NCBI GenBank assembly: GCA_029553475.1
Contig: JAKPKV010000030.1
Coordinates: 62,001-126,000 of the forward strand
Source of the DNA: Armatimonadota bacterium
GTDB lineage: Bacteria; Armatimonadota; Hebobacteria; CAIYQO01
Direction: 5' to 3'
DNA: 64,000 nt
Shown: piece after piece, positions 43,558-52,870 of the stretch
Layout of the letters: each line of letters opens with the position of its first letter
Position numbering within the stretch: the stretch's first letter is position 1
Position numbers and translations under genes: made by a program
Notes under the pieces: model-generated
The model's database searches: none
Told to the model about the DNA's origin: nothing
The model's input: only the letters and a program-made list of their open reading frames with translations

Positions 43558-44367
43558 ATGTCTGCCGTTCGCGATCACTTCTGGGTGTGGGGCCACGAGG
43601 CGGGGAGCCACGATACGGTGTACAACCTCTACCGCGGCTCGCGCATGACGCCGGCGGAGGGGGCGTATTACCTGGGCGTGCCGAATCTCATCATGGTGTG
43701 TTTCGGCGGGAAGCCGGAGCCGGCGCAGTTCGATCTCTACGCGCGCTCCTTCACGCCGCTGAAGCGGGTGGTCTGGTCCATCATCGGCGATTCCTCCTCC
43801 ACGCGCAACAACGCGCAGTCCGATCTGGAAGCGGTGCTGGCGCTGGCGGAAGAATTCCCCAATATCACCGGGGCGATCATGGACGACTTTTTCCATCCGC
43901 TGGACGCGCGCGGCGTCTTCAGCCGGATGGGCGTGCCGCGGCTCGCCGAATTCCGCGCACATCTGCATGCCGCCCCCCGCCCGCTCGACCTGTGGGTGGT
44001 GCTGTATGACCATGATCTCGACCTGCCGGTACAGGCGCACCTGGCGCAGTGCGACATCGTGACCTTCTGGACGTGGAAGCCGGAGAACCTGGCGAAGCTG
44101 GAGGAGCATTTCGCCCGCGCGGAAGCACTCACCCCCGGCAAGCGGCGGATGCTCGGCTGCTACCTGTTCGACTTCAGCGCCGGCAAGGAGATCACCGCGG
44201 CGCAGATGGAAGCGCAGTGCGCCCTCGGCCTGCGCTGGCTGGAAGAAGGGCGCATTGACGGGATGATCTTCCTCGCCACCTGCATCTGCGATCTGAACTA
44301 TCCCGCCGTCGAGTGGACGCGCGAGTGGATCGCCGCGGTGGGCGACCGGGAGCTGGCACGGGCATAA
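43558..44367 (+). CDS. Conserved-looking hypothetical protein, TIM-barrel-like
   Basis: The 269-residue soluble protein matches no family I can name. It begins VRDHFWVWGHEAGSHD and has alternating strand/helix segments ending in acids: WSIIGDSSS, ITGAIMDDFFH, LWVVLYDHDL, CDIVTFWTWK, MLGCYLFDFS, GMIFLATCICDLN. This is the rhythm of a beta/alpha barrel, with possible active-site acids in MDDFF and FDFS. The trailing GLRWLEEGRIDGMIFL is usual for GH-like barrels. GGAGGG before the ATG sets the start. It stands between the toroid enzyme and a GH29 fucosidase, so a glycan-related role is plausible but unproven. Confidence 0.75.
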   Translation: MSAVRDHFWVWGHEAGSHDTVYNLYRGSRMTPAEGAYYLGVPNLIMVCFGGKPEPAQFDLYARSFTPLKRVVWSIIGDSSSTRNNAQSDLEAVLALAEEFPNITGAIMDDFFHPLDARGVFSRMGVPRLAEFRAHLHAAPRPLDLWVVLYDHDLDLPVQAHLAQCDIVTFWTWKPENLAKLEEHFARAEALTPGKRRMLGCYLFDFSAGKEITAAQMEAQCALGLRWLEEGRIDGMIFLATCICDLNYPAVEWTREWIAAVGDRELARA

Positions 44368-44386
44368 CAGGGAGCTGCAGATATTA

Positions 44387-44406
44387 CCGGGCGGGCGAGC
44401 GCCCGG
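44387..44406. terminator. Hairpin between convergent genes
   Basis: CCGGGCG-GGCGAG-CGCCCGG forms a 7-bp GC stem between the barrel protein stop (44367) and the fucosidase stop (44420). A weak T-run (GATATTT) follows. It may terminate in both directions. Confidence 0.45.
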
Positions 44407-44419
44407 AAGACGATATTTC

Positions 44420-46186
44420 CTACTCTATCACCGCCGGGAAGATCGGTTTCTCCCCCTTCTTGCGGCCGTGTTTCGGGGCTTCGAAGCGGGCGAAGATGCC
44501 CCAGCCGCGGCCGGCGGCGGTGTCGAAGGCGATCATCAGCTCGTGCTGGCCGGCGGCGAGCGCCAGCGGGATGCTGGAGCGGCCGGGCACGGCGGGGTTG
44601 GCGCATTTCGGCTCGGCGAACAGCGGCTGGCCGTCCATGAACACCCGCACGCCGCCGTCATGGCCGAGGTGGAGGATCCAGCGGCCGTCGGCGGGGACCT
44701 GGAGCCGCGCGCCCAGGTAGACCAGCCCGTCGCCGTCGCCGACGCGGTCGTGCACGAGCACGAAGCCGTCGCCCTCGCGCGACTGCACCGGCTGCCAGCC
44801 CGCGGCATCCGCCAGCGTGACGGCCGGCGCGTCCGCCACGCCCCCGGTTTTCGGGCGCAGCGCGGAGAGTTGCCAGTGCCGCAGATTCGGCGACAGGTCT
44901 TTCCCGGAGAGATCGGCGGGGATCACCTCCGGCGGCACCGGCCCCATGTTGAAATACTGGCGCACGCCGCCGGTGAAGGTCAGCGCGATGATCGCCGTCT
45001 GCGCGATGGGATCGGGGCACTCCGCCGGCAGGCCGGAGATGACCAGCCGATCCTTCTCCTGCGTGAACGGCAGCGCCGGGCCGTCGGGATAGAGCCGCGC
45101 CGCGTGCAGTGTGCCGTGCAGCGCGCCGATGGCCAGCTCCGTGCCCGGCCAGCGGGAGCACCAGTAGTAATAGGTGTCGCCCTTGCGCGTCCAGTTGCCC
45201 AGGGCGGAGACGATGGCGCCGACGCGGTCCACCTCGCCGTAGATCACGTCGCCGTAGGTCTCCAGCCATTTCCCCACCGCCGTCAGCCGCTCCACCGCTT
45301 CCGCCGGCACGCTGCCGTCGGGGTGCGGGCCGATGTTCAGCAGCAGGTTGCCGCCGCCGGCGGTGCAGGTGCGCAGCATCTCCAGCACCTTGCGGACGGA
45401 ATGCCAGTCTTCCGGCGGCGTCCGCTGCCAGCCCCAGGAGCCGTTGAAGGTCATGCACGCTTCCCAGGCGCGGCCGACGGCTTCCGGGGTGATATGCTCC
45501 TCCGGCGTGCCGAAATCCTCGGGGATTTGCGCGCGGTCGTTGATGAGAATGTCCGGCTGCAGCGCGCGCGCCATCGCGTTCATGCGGTAGCTGTCCCAGA
45601 GCCGCGGCGAGGCCAGCGGCCAGGAGACGTCGTACCAGAGGATGTCAATTTTGCCGTAATTCGACAGCAGCTCACGCACGCAGCCCTGGGTGAAGGCGAT
45701 GAAGCGCTGGCGCGCGTCTTCATCCTCGCGGCAGCGGATGCCGTCCGGATGGTGCCAGTCCATCAGCGAGTAATAGAACCCCACGCGCAGGCCGGCTTCG
45801 CGCGCGGCCTCGACGTATTCCGCCACCAGGTCGCGCCCCGGCCCGCGCCGCACCGCATTGTAGTCGGTCTGCTCCGTATCCCACAGGCAAAAGCCCTCGT
45901 GGTGCTTGGTGGTGAGCACCATGTAGCGCATCCCGGCGGCCTTGGCCAACTGCGCCCACTCCCGCGCGAAGCCCGGCTTGGGATGCCAGCGCTCCGCCAG
46001 CGGCTCGTACGCCGGGAGGGGGATCCGCTCCAGGTTCATCACCCACTCGTTGCGCCCGAGCTGGGAGTACAGCCCCCAGTGGATGAACATGCCGAAGCGC
46101 GCGGCGTGCCACCACCGCATGCGTTTTTCCCGCGTGCGCTCGGCCTTCGCCAGGTAGGTGTCGTCACAAGAAAAGGTTGTCGTCAT
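44420..46186 (-). CDS. Alpha-L-fucosidase, GH29 family
   Basis: GH29 enzymes remove alpha-L-fucose from glycans with retention. The 588-residue protein has WWHAARFGMFIHWGLYS (25-41), LTTKHHEGFCLWDT (91-104) and the nucleophile region KIDILWYDVSW with Asp186. The C-terminal part (from about 470) is a beta-sandwich (WILHLGHDGGVRVFMDGQPL) that may bind sugar. There is no signal peptide, so it probably acts on imported oligosaccharides. GAGGGACG precedes the ATG. It is 9 nt after the creatininase-like gene, in a GNAT-creatininase-fucosidase operon. Confidence 0.93.
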   Translation of the reverse strand: MTTTFSCDDTYLAKAERTREKRMRWWHAARFGMFIHWGLYSQLGRNEWVMNLERIPLPAYEPLAERWHPKPGFAREWAQLAKAAGMRYMVLTTKHHEGFCLWDTEQTDYNAVRRGPGRDLVAEYVEAAREAGLRVGFYYSLMDWHHPDGIRCREDEDARQRFIAFTQGCVRELLSNYGKIDILWYDVSWPLASPRLWDSYRMNAMARALQPDILINDRAQIPEDFGTPEEHITPEAVGRAWEACMTFNGSWGWQRTPPEDWHSVRKVLEMLRTCTAGGGNLLLNIGPHPDGSVPAEAVERLTAVGKWLETYGDVIYGEVDRVGAIVSALGNWTRKGDTYYYWCSRWPGTELAIGALHGTLHAARLYPDGPALPFTQEKDRLVISGLPAECPDPIAQTAIIALTFTGGVRQYFNMGPVPPEVIPADLSGKDLSPNLRHWQLSALRPKTGGVADAPAVTLADAAGWQPVQSREGDGFVLVHDRVGDGDGLVYLGARLQVPADGRWILHLGHDGGVRVFMDGQPLFAEPKCANPAVPGRSSIPLALAAGQHELMIAFDTAAGRGWGIFARFEAPKHGRKKGEKPIFPAVIE

Positions 46187-46195
46187 CGTCGTCCC

Positions 46196-46993
46196 TCAAT
46201 GTTGCGTGCGCGCCGTGTATTCGGCCTGCAGCCGCGGCGCTTCGATATCGGCTTTCACCGCGGTGAGAATCTCCGCCACGCGGGTGCTGTAGGCGCGCAG
46301 CAGGAATTCGCCCTTCTCGGCGGTGGCGCGCGCCGCGTCGCCGGCGTAGTGGGTGGGGAAATCGGCGTACCACCAGACCGGCGTGGCGCAGGGCAGGTGC
46401 GCCAGCCGCTTTTGCGGCGCGCCGACGGGACCCCGCTGCTCCAGCTTCACCAGCTCGGGATTGATGGCCAGCATCACGCTCGTTTCCGCTTCCCCACCGT
46501 GTTCGTCAAATTCGCTCTCCATCATGGCTTTCCATTCCTCGCTGCCGAGTGTCGGCCGCAGGTAGTGACTCAGCGTGATGATATAGAGCGTGAACGCGCG
46601 CGGGGATTCCAGCATGCGGAAGGCGAATTGGCCGAGAAAATTTTCGTTGCCGCCGTGCCCGTTGAGGAGGACGATCTTCCGGCAGCCGTTGCGGGCGATC
46701 TCCTCGCAGAGGTTCTCCAGCAGCGCCGCCATCAGGTCGTGACGGATGGCGATGGTGCCGGGGTACTGCTTCGCCTCGTGAATCTGCCCGTAATAGAAGG
46801 TCGGGAAGAGGATGGCCGGCTCCAGCGCCACCGCGCGTTCGGCGACGCGCGCCGCCGCCAGCACGTCCATCCCCAGCGGCAGGTGCTCGCCGTGCTTTTC
46901 CAGCACGCCCAGCGGCAGCAGGCAGGTCTGTTCCACCGCCTCCAGCGCCCGCGCGAACTCCGGCGCGGTCAATTCCTCCCATTTCCAGCTCAT
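46196..46993 (-). CDS. Creatininase-family amidohydrolase
   Basis: The 265-residue zinc/manganese hydrolase of the creatininase superfamily has metal-ligand motifs LEKHGEHLPLGMD (31-43) and LLNGHGGNENF (109-119), and HGGEAETSVMLA in the C-terminal half with the further Glu. The superfamily includes creatinine and formylamidopyrimidine hydrolases; in glycan clusters of environmental bacteria its substrate is unknown. It starts 1 nt after the GNAT gene stop and is translationally coupled. Confidence 0.92.
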   Translation of the reverse strand: MSWKWEELTAPEFARALEAVEQTCLLPLGVLEKHGEHLPLGMDVLAAARVAERAVALEPAILFPTFYYGQIHEAKQYPGTIAIRHDLMAALLENLCEEIARNGCRKIVLLNGHGGNENFLGQFAFRMLESPRAFTLYIITLSHYLRPTLGSEEWKAMMESEFDEHGGEAETSVMLAINPELVKLEQRGPVGAPQKRLAHLPCATPVWWYADFPTHYAGDAARATAEKGEFLLRAYSTRVAEILTAVKADIEAPRLQAEYTARTQH

Positions 46994-46994
46994 C

Positions 46995-47483
46995 TCAGAC
47001 CTCCAGCGGCTGCGCTTTCAGCAGGTTGCGGTAAATGCCCGGCACCGATCCCTCGATGACCGTCGCGCCGACCGCCTTGCGGTAGAACTCCACCGGGCCG
47101 GCGCCGCCGATGACGGCGTAGCCATAGCCCTTGTCCCACATCGCCTTCAGGCAGGCGCCGAGCAGCGCCGTGCCGAGGCCGCGCCCGCGCTGGTCCTCGC
47201 GCACGCCCGTCGGCCCGAAAAAGCCGAGGGCGGTGCAGTCATAGCTGCCGAAGCCCAGCAGGATGCCGTCCTCCACCGCGACGAGCGTGGAGACGGGCGT
47301 CGCGGCGAAGCCGCGCTCGGCCTCCGCCGCCCACGACGCGGAGAAATGGGCGGTGATCCAGTCGCCGACGATGCGCTTTTCGAAAGAGAACGCCGGGCGG
47401 ATTTCCACGCCGGCGCCGCGCAGCTCGTCCAGCAGGCCGGCGAAATCGGGCAGCTCGTACAGTTTGACCAGCATATCGGGCAT
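46995..47483 (-). CDS. GNAT-family N-acetyltransferase
   Basis: The 162-residue acetyl-CoA-dependent acetyltransferase fold has the motif A pyrophosphate loop GVREDQRGRGLGTALL near 92-107 and the late GAGPVEFYRKAVGA segment. The acceptor is unknown. GGAG lies 10 nt before the ATG. It is the first gene of the creatininase-fucosidase operon, whose promoter must lie in the repeat-rich space up to 48 kb. Confidence 0.9.
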   Translation of the reverse strand: MPDMLVKLYELPDFAGLLDELRGAGVEIRPAFSFEKRIVGDWITAHFSASWAAEAERGFAATPVSTLVAVEDGILLGFGSYDCTALGFFGPTGVREDQRGRGLGTALLGACLKAMWDKGYGYAVIGGAGPVEFYRKAVGATVIEGSVPGIYRNLLKAQPLEV

Positions 47484-48022
47484 CGTGCGAACTCCAGGAA
47501 TAGGCTGTTCCCCTTCTTGCCCGTCAGCGGGGAAATTCCTGCCGCCCCCGCAAATTATGCGCGCGTTCTGCCGGCCGGCGCGACGGCGTCACCATTTTTC
47601 CGATCACAGCGCCGGGCGCCGAATTATTGCGAGTACGAGCACGAGTACGAAGGATACGCGAACCCTGGCGTGACGCGTATGGGGGCCTGGGCGGGCGTTC
47701 CTCCCCGTCGTACTCGTAGTCGTACTTCAGATACGTGCGGACAGGATGTCCGCGCTCCAATGGGCGCTCCGGTGGGCACTATTCGTACTCGTACTCGCAT
47801 CCCCTGGAGGGCGAGACGCCGTCGAGCCGCGCGCGGAGGAGCCGCCCACGCTCTTCCCCATCCCTTCCGCGCGTCACCTCACCTCTTCACCTTGTCACCT
47901 CTTCACCTCTTCTCCTCGTCACCCCCACGCGGACGCATGCGCAATTTCCGCGGCCTGGTCATGCGCGCACGAGTTGCCGGATAGCGGCTGGAATGGGTAT
48001 GATGACCGTGAGGGATCGCGCC
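47484..48022. other. Divergent, repeat-rich intergenic region
   Basis: About 540 nt with no supported gene. It contains the family C hairpin repeat (47631-47798) and a low-complexity CACCTCTTC run near 47875-47915. A TATGAT box at 47999-48004 could serve the gene at 48023. Confidence 0.5.
47631..47798. repeat. Dispersed TACTCG/CGAGTA hexamer repeat, family C, copy 1
   Basis: Runs of CGAGTACGAGCACGAGTACG and TTCGTACTCGTACTCGC flank a hairpin block GCGGACAGGATGTCCGCGC (47737-47755) that is identical over 22 nt to 52751-52772. The flank ACGCGAACCCT...CGTGACGC...ATGGGGG is also shared with the other copy. Confidence 0.65.
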
Positions 48023-49270
48023 ATGACCGATGTATCGCGTGTGAGCCTGCCCGCATACCAGTGTTTTGCCTGCCGGGGCTGCGCCGCCTGCTGCAAAGGG
48101 ATCTTCACCATCGCGCTCTCCGCGGAGGAGGCGGCGCGGATCCGCGCGCAGGGGTGGGAGCGGGAGCCGGGGCTCAAAGGCGTGAAGCTGATGGTCCCCT
48201 ACGGCGACACGGTGCGGCTGAATCACCGTCCGGGCGGCGACTGCGTCTTTCTGGATGGCGACAACCGCTGCCGCATTCACGCGAAATTCGGCGCGGAGGC
48301 CAAGCCGCTGGCCTGCCGCGCCTACCCGTTCAAGCATATCCCCACCGGCGACGGCGTGCGGATTGACCTGCGGTATGATTGCCCGGCGGTGGCGGCGAAT
48401 GACGGCCAACCGTTAACCGAGTATCGTGCGGAGCTGGAGGCGCTGGCGACCGAGGTGATCCACGGCGACCCGGCGGAGATGGCGCCGCCGCGCTTCACCG
48501 AGGCGATCTACCTGCCCTGGGGGCACGCCGCGCGCGTCACCGATCTCTTCCTGCGCCTGCTGGCCGCGGAGGAGTTCGACCTGACGACCCGCGTGGTGGG
48601 GTGCGTGGACGCCATCGAGCTGCTCGGCTCGCTGCGCATTGACCAGCTTGACGCGCCGGCGCTGGAGGTCCTGCTCAATACCATCTACCAGAAGGCCACC
48701 GCCACGATGCGGGTGAATCCGCTGGAGCGGAACGCCCCGCCCGCCCTGGTGCTCACCGCCTTCCGCCAGCACCTGTGTCTCTACGGCCGCGAGGATCGCT
48801 GGGGGGCGAAAAGCTCCTTCTTCCAGCGATTGTGGCTCTACCTGCGCATGGTGGATGGCGGCGGGTTCGTGCCGCGGCTGCGCGCGGATTTCCCCCGCGT
48901 CCCCTTCTTCATCCTCGAGGACCCGCTGGGCATCCCGCCCGACGCGGTGGTGGAGCCGATCGCGCGCTGCCTGCGCCTGCGGCTGGAGAGCATGGGCTAT
49001 TTCGGCCCGAATTTCTACCACTACCCGCTGCTCGACGGCCTCGGCGCCCTCTTCCTCACCTATCCGATGACCTGCTGGTTCGCCCGCGCCTACGCGGTGG
49101 GGCGCAAGCTGCCCGCCCCCGATGCCGACTGCATGGCGCGCGGGGTGCAGCTTGCCAACCACGCCTACGGCATCTCGCCCGTGCAGAACCTCCCGGTGGA
49201 GCGCGCCCGCCTCGCCAGCCTGTGCAAACGGCAGACGCTGCGGAAACTCGTCGCATGGTATGGGCGGTGA
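48023..49270 (+). CDS. YkgJ-type cysteine-cluster protein
   Basis: The 415-residue protein begins with a dense Cys cluster, CFACRGCAACCKG (14-26), followed by CVFLDGDNRCRIH and PLACRAYPF, the YkgJ zinc- or iron-chelating pattern. The long C-terminal part (about 130-415) is helical and unknown. The frame is open far upstream to 47735, but those codons run through a repeat; GAGGGA before 48023 supports this start. YkgJ proteins are poorly understood; some are linked to Fe-S or metal handling. No partner is obvious here. Confidence 0.85.
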   Translation: MTDVSRVSLPAYQCFACRGCAACCKGIFTIALSAEEAARIRAQGWEREPGLKGVKLMVPYGDTVRLNHRPGGDCVFLDGDNRCRIHAKFGAEAKPLACRAYPFKHIPTGDGVRIDLRYDCPAVAANDGQPLTEYRAELEALATEVIHGDPAEMAPPRFTEAIYLPWGHAARVTDLFLRLLAAEEFDLTTRVVGCVDAIELLGSLRIDQLDAPALEVLLNTIYQKATATMRVNPLERNAPPALVLTAFRQHLCLYGREDRWGAKSSFFQRLWLYLRMVDGGGFVPRLRADFPRVPFFILEDPLGIPPDAVVEPIARCLRLRLESMGYFGPNFYHYPLLDGLGALFLTYPMTCWFARAYAVGRKLPAPDADCMARGVQLANHAYGISPVQNLPVERARLASLCKRQTLRKLVAWYGR

Positions 49271-49329
49271 GCAGGACATTCCCCTACCCCGCCGAAATTC
49301 ACCGTCAATGCCCGCCGTGAGGTCATGCC

Positions 49330-50649
49330 ATGCCCACCTACGAGACTGACCTGTACCGCCGCCTGAAGGCCCACCTGGATGCCGTGCCCGCCGTGGATTG
49401 CCACGAGCATCTGCAGCGGGAGTCGGAGCTGCCGCGCGGGGAGGATATCCACCTCGGGCGTGTGTTCATCCATTACGCCAACTGCGACCTGATCAGCGCC
49501 GGGCTGCCGCGCGCCGATTACGAGCGCGTGATGGATGGGAAGAACGGCCTGTCGCCGCGCGCGCGCTGGGCGCTGCTGGAGCCGTGGTATCGTAAGGCGT
49601 GGAACACCGCCTATTGCGAAGCGCTGCGCATCGCCATCCGCGATCTCTACGGCATCGAGGATTTCTCCGCCGACACGGTGGACGCGCTCACCGACGCGAT
49701 GCGCGCGGCCATCGCGCCGGGCTTCACCCGCCGGGTGTTCGACCGCGCCGGCATAGACTTCGCGATGACCAATCCCTTCGGGCCGAAGCTGGTCTTCAAT
49801 CCCGATTTTGACCCCGACTGCTTCATCGTGGATATGGTGGATAATTTTACGGGCACGCAGTGCGCACGGCTGGCGGAGGAATCTGGGATGCGCATCGCCT
49901 GTCTTGATGATTACCTGCTGGCGATTGACCGGTACTTTGCGCAATACGGGGCCATCGCCGGCGCCTTCAAGGTGGGTCGCGCCTACGACCGCACCCTTTG
50001 CTGGGCGGATGTTCCCCGCGCCGATGCCGAGCATGTCTTCAATCGCCTGCTGGCGTTCAGCGATTATCCGGACCGCCGCGAGGTGCAGGCATTCGAGGAC
50101 TTCATCATGCATTATCTCTGCCGCAAGTGCGGCGAATACGGCATCCGCATGAAGTTCCACACCGGCCTGCAGGAGGGCAACGGCAACCTGATTACCAACA
50201 GCCGGGCGGCACTACTCGCCAACCTGTTCATGAAATATCCGCGGACGGGTTTTGACATCTACCACATCTCGTATCCGTATCAGGAAGAGCTGGCGACGCT
50301 GGCGAAGAATTTTCCGAATGTCACCGTGGATTTCTGCTGGATGTGGATCATCAACCCCGCGGCGGGCCGGCGCGCGCTCTCCGACATGCTCGACACCGTG
50401 CCCGCCAGCAAGCTCCACGGCTTCGGCGGCGATTTCATCTTCGTGGAGGGCAGCTACGGCCACGCCGCCATCGCCCGCCGCGAAATCGCCCGCGTCCTCG
50501 CCGAGAAGGTGGAAGAAGGCCGCTTCGGCGAGGAGTATGCCGCGCGGGTCGGCACGATGCTGCTGCGCGATAACGCGCTGGAGAATTTCGGCCTGGCGGA
50601 GCGGCGGGCCGCGTTCAGGGCGATCGCCGGGGAGGCGGCAGGGATGTAG
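49330..50649 (+). CDS. Amidohydrolase-superfamily protein, uronate-isomerase-like
   Basis: The 439-residue TIM-barrel metal enzyme has the N-terminal HxH ligand pair in AVDCHEHLQ (His25, His27), a middle MKFHTGLQEGNGNL with the strand-5 His, DIYHISYPYQEE for strand 6 and HGFGGDFIFVEGSYG for the strand-8 Asp. Overall order and sequence resemble glucuronate/uronate isomerases and related amidohydrolases. If correct, it isomerises uronic acids in the cytoplasm. GAGGTC before the ATG supports the start. No other pentose-uronate pathway gene is adjacent, so the exact activity is uncertain. Confidence 0.8.
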   Translation: MPTYETDLYRRLKAHLDAVPAVDCHEHLQRESELPRGEDIHLGRVFIHYANCDLISAGLPRADYERVMDGKNGLSPRARWALLEPWYRKAWNTAYCEALRIAIRDLYGIEDFSADTVDALTDAMRAAIAPGFTRRVFDRAGIDFAMTNPFGPKLVFNPDFDPDCFIVDMVDNFTGTQCARLAEESGMRIACLDDYLLAIDRYFAQYGAIAGAFKVGRAYDRTLCWADVPRADAEHVFNRLLAFSDYPDRREVQAFEDFIMHYLCRKCGEYGIRMKFHTGLQEGNGNLITNSRAALLANLFMKYPRTGFDIYHISYPYQEELATLAKNFPNVTVDFCWMWIINPAAGRRALSDMLDTVPASKLHGFGGDFIFVEGSYGHAAIARREIARVLAEKVEEGRFGEEYAARVGTMLLRDNALENFGLAERRAAFRAIAGEAAGM

Positions 50650-50781
50650 ATGGGCTTCCGCTTCGGTATGTGGCCGGGCTCCCGCCCTGTTCCAGACGGT
50701 GACCATAGCTGCAGCCTGTTCCTCCGCGCGCGGCGCCATCGCATCGTCCCGCTACGGCCTGCGTCCGCCGGGGGCGCGCGG

Positions 50782-52587
50782 TTAATCGAGCGCGGGCAGG
50801 CCCGGCAGTTGCGCGCCGAACTGCTGCCGGCAGAGCATGGCGTAGAGCCCGTTGCATGCCAGCAGCTCCGCGTGGCGCCCGCATTCCGCCACTCGCCCGC
50901 GTTCAATCACCGCGATCTGGTCGGCGCGGATGACGGTGGCCAGCCGGTGCGCGATGACGAGGGTGGTGCGGTCGCGCATCAGCGCCTCCAGCGCCTGCTG
51001 CACGATGCGCTCGCTCTCGGAGTCCAGCGCGCTGGTCGCCTCGTCGAGGATGAGGATGGCGGGGTCCTTCAAAAACGCGCGGGCGATGGCGATCCGCTGC
51101 TTTTGCCCGCCGGAAAGCTTGATGCCCCGTTCACCGAGCATGGTATTGAAACCCTGGTCGAGCTCTTCGATGAAGCCCAGCGCGTACGCCTGCTCCGCAG
51201 CCCGGCGCACCTCCTCGGAGGTGGCGTCCGGCCGGCCGTAGAGGATGTTCTCCTCGATGGTGCCGGAGAACAGCATCGGGTCCTGCGGCACCAGCCCTAC
51301 CTGCGCGCGCAGCGAATACACCGTGTAGTCGCGGATATCGCGGCCGTCAATGGCGATGGAGCCGGCTTCCCAGTCGTAGAACCGGTTCAGCAGGTGCGTC
51401 ACCGTGGTTTTGCCGCCGCCCGACGGCCCGACGAGGGCGGTGGTGGTCCGCGCGGGGATGTGCAGCGTGAAGTCGGCCAGCGCGGGGGACAGCGCGTCGG
51501 GGTAACGGAAGGTGAGCGCAGACACGCGGATGTCGCCGGCGACACGCGGCGCTTTCACCGCGCCGGGGCGGTCGGCGATCTCCGGCTCAGTGTCGAAAAT
51601 CTCGAAGATGCGGTCCGTGGCGCCCAGCGCGTTGGCGGTGATGAGCTGCATCTCGTTCAGCCGCTCGAACGGCCCATAGACCTGCCCCTGCATGAGGATG
51701 AACTGGGCGATGAGGCCGATGGAGAGCTCGCCGGGCTGGAAGATGCCGATATGCCCGCCGATGAGCAGGATGAGCAGCGGCGCCAGCGCGTTGATGCCGG
51801 TCACGGCCGCCTGGCTGAGGCCGTTTAAGTGCGAGTTGTAGATGCCGAGGTCAATGAGCGAGTTGGAGTCCTCGCTGAAGCGCTGCACCTCGTCATCCTC
51901 GCGGGTGAAGGTCTTCACCACGGTGGAGGCGGCCAGCTTCTCCTGCGTCGCCCCGGCCAGCCCGGCCAGTTGATCGCGAATGGCGCGGGCGTTCGCCTTC
52001 ACCCGCCAGCTCAACAGGCGCTGCACGACGACGTGGAAGGGGATGAGCGCCATGGAGAGGAGCGCCAGCTTCACGTTCTGCGAGAAGAGGATGCTCATCA
52101 CCACGGTGATCTGCACGACGTTCATCCAGGACTGGATGAGCCCCTGGTTCAGAAATGGCTGCACCGCTTCCACGTCGCCGATGATGCGGCTGGTGAGCGA
52201 GCCGGAGCGATGGGCGTCGAAAAAGGAGTGGGAGAGTTTTTGGATATGGGCGTAGAGATCGCAGCGCAGGTCGCGCACCACCGACCAAACCGCGCGCGCG
52301 CCGATGCGCGAGCGCAGGTAGACGGGCAGCGCGCTGCCGGCCGCCAGCCCCATGCCGAGCAGCGCCCAGAAGGTCACCTGCCCCCAGGCGGCGTCACGCG
52401 GCAGATCGCCGGCATACGCGGCGGTGAGCACGTCAATGCCCCGCCCGACGAGGACGTTGTTGATGACCGGCACTAAAAATTTGACGATGCCGCAGAGGGT
52501 GGCCAGCGCGAAGAAGGGCCAGTATGGCCGGATGTAGGCGAGCAGGCGAAAGAGGTTATTCGGCGTACGGTGTGATGGGTCATTCAT
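50782..52587 (-). CDS. ABC exporter, fused permease and ATPase (MsbA type)
   Basis: The 601-residue half-transporter has six membrane helices in residues 1-320 and an ATPase domain in 340-601. Walker A is GPSGGGKTT, the Q-loop LVPQDPMLFSGT, the signature LSGGQKQRIAIARAFL, Walker B ILILDEATSALDSES and the H-loop VIAHRLATV. It works as a homodimer or with another half-transporter. Substrates in this family include lipids, lipid A cores, peptides and drugs; the sequence does not decide. It is a single gene convergent with the amidohydrolase. Confidence 0.95.
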   Translation of the reverse strand: MNDPSHRTPNNLFRLLAYIRPYWPFFALATLCGIVKFLVPVINNVLVGRGIDVLTAAYAGDLPRDAAWGQVTFWALLGMGLAAGSALPVYLRSRIGARAVWSVVRDLRCDLYAHIQKLSHSFFDAHRSGSLTSRIIGDVEAVQPFLNQGLIQSWMNVVQITVVMSILFSQNVKLALLSMALIPFHVVVQRLLSWRVKANARAIRDQLAGLAGATQEKLAASTVVKTFTREDDEVQRFSEDSNSLIDLGIYNSHLNGLSQAAVTGINALAPLLILLIGGHIGIFQPGELSIGLIAQFILMQGQVYGPFERLNEMQLITANALGATDRIFEIFDTEPEIADRPGAVKAPRVAGDIRVSALTFRYPDALSPALADFTLHIPARTTTALVGPSGGGKTTVTHLLNRFYDWEAGSIAIDGRDIRDYTVYSLRAQVGLVPQDPMLFSGTIEENILYGRPDATSEEVRRAAEQAYALGFIEELDQGFNTMLGERGIKLSGGQKQRIAIARAFLKDPAILILDEATSALDSESERIVQQALEALMRDRTTLVIAHRLATVIRADQIAVIERGRVAECGRHAELLACNGLYAMLCRQQFGAQLPGLPALD

Positions 52588-52710
52588 GACGGTTCAGGCC
52601 TTCCATAGTATTTCTTCGTGTAGGTTTTGCCGTCTCCCTTTTTTCGACGTGAACGGATTGTGTCGGGGTGGGCGGGGGGCATATGCATCATCAGCGCGTC
52701 AGCGCTCTTT

Positions 52711-52840
52711 TCGTACTCGTGCTCGTACTCGTACTCGAAATCAGCTACGGGCGGACAGGATGTCCGCGCTCCGACGAGTACGAGTACGAGCACGAAGGGG
52801 ACGCGAACCCTCTCGTGACGCAGATGGGGGGCGAGCCGTC
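52711..52840. repeat. Dispersed TACTCG/CGAGTA hairpin repeat, family C, copy 2
   Basis: Arms 52717-52737 and 52775-52795 are 21-bp exact inverted repeats built from TACTCG units. The centre is the hairpin GCGGACA-GGA-TGTCCGC (52751-52767). The right flank ACGCGAACCCTCTCGTGACG matches the 47.6-kb copy. The whole unit would fold as a long cruciform or RNA hairpin. Confidence 0.75.
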
Positions 52841-52870
52841 ATGCGCCCCCCCTCCCGCTGCCGTCGTTCA

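Noticed and set aside
44468-47059. 863-codon plus-strand frame opposite the fucosidase operon
   Set aside because: Antisense shadow of GH29 and creatininase genes; no domain or signal is visible.
47631-47798. Short CRISPR-like array
   Set aside because: Hexamer runs and a hairpin are present, but there are no equal spacers or direct repeats of 25-40 nt and no cas genes.
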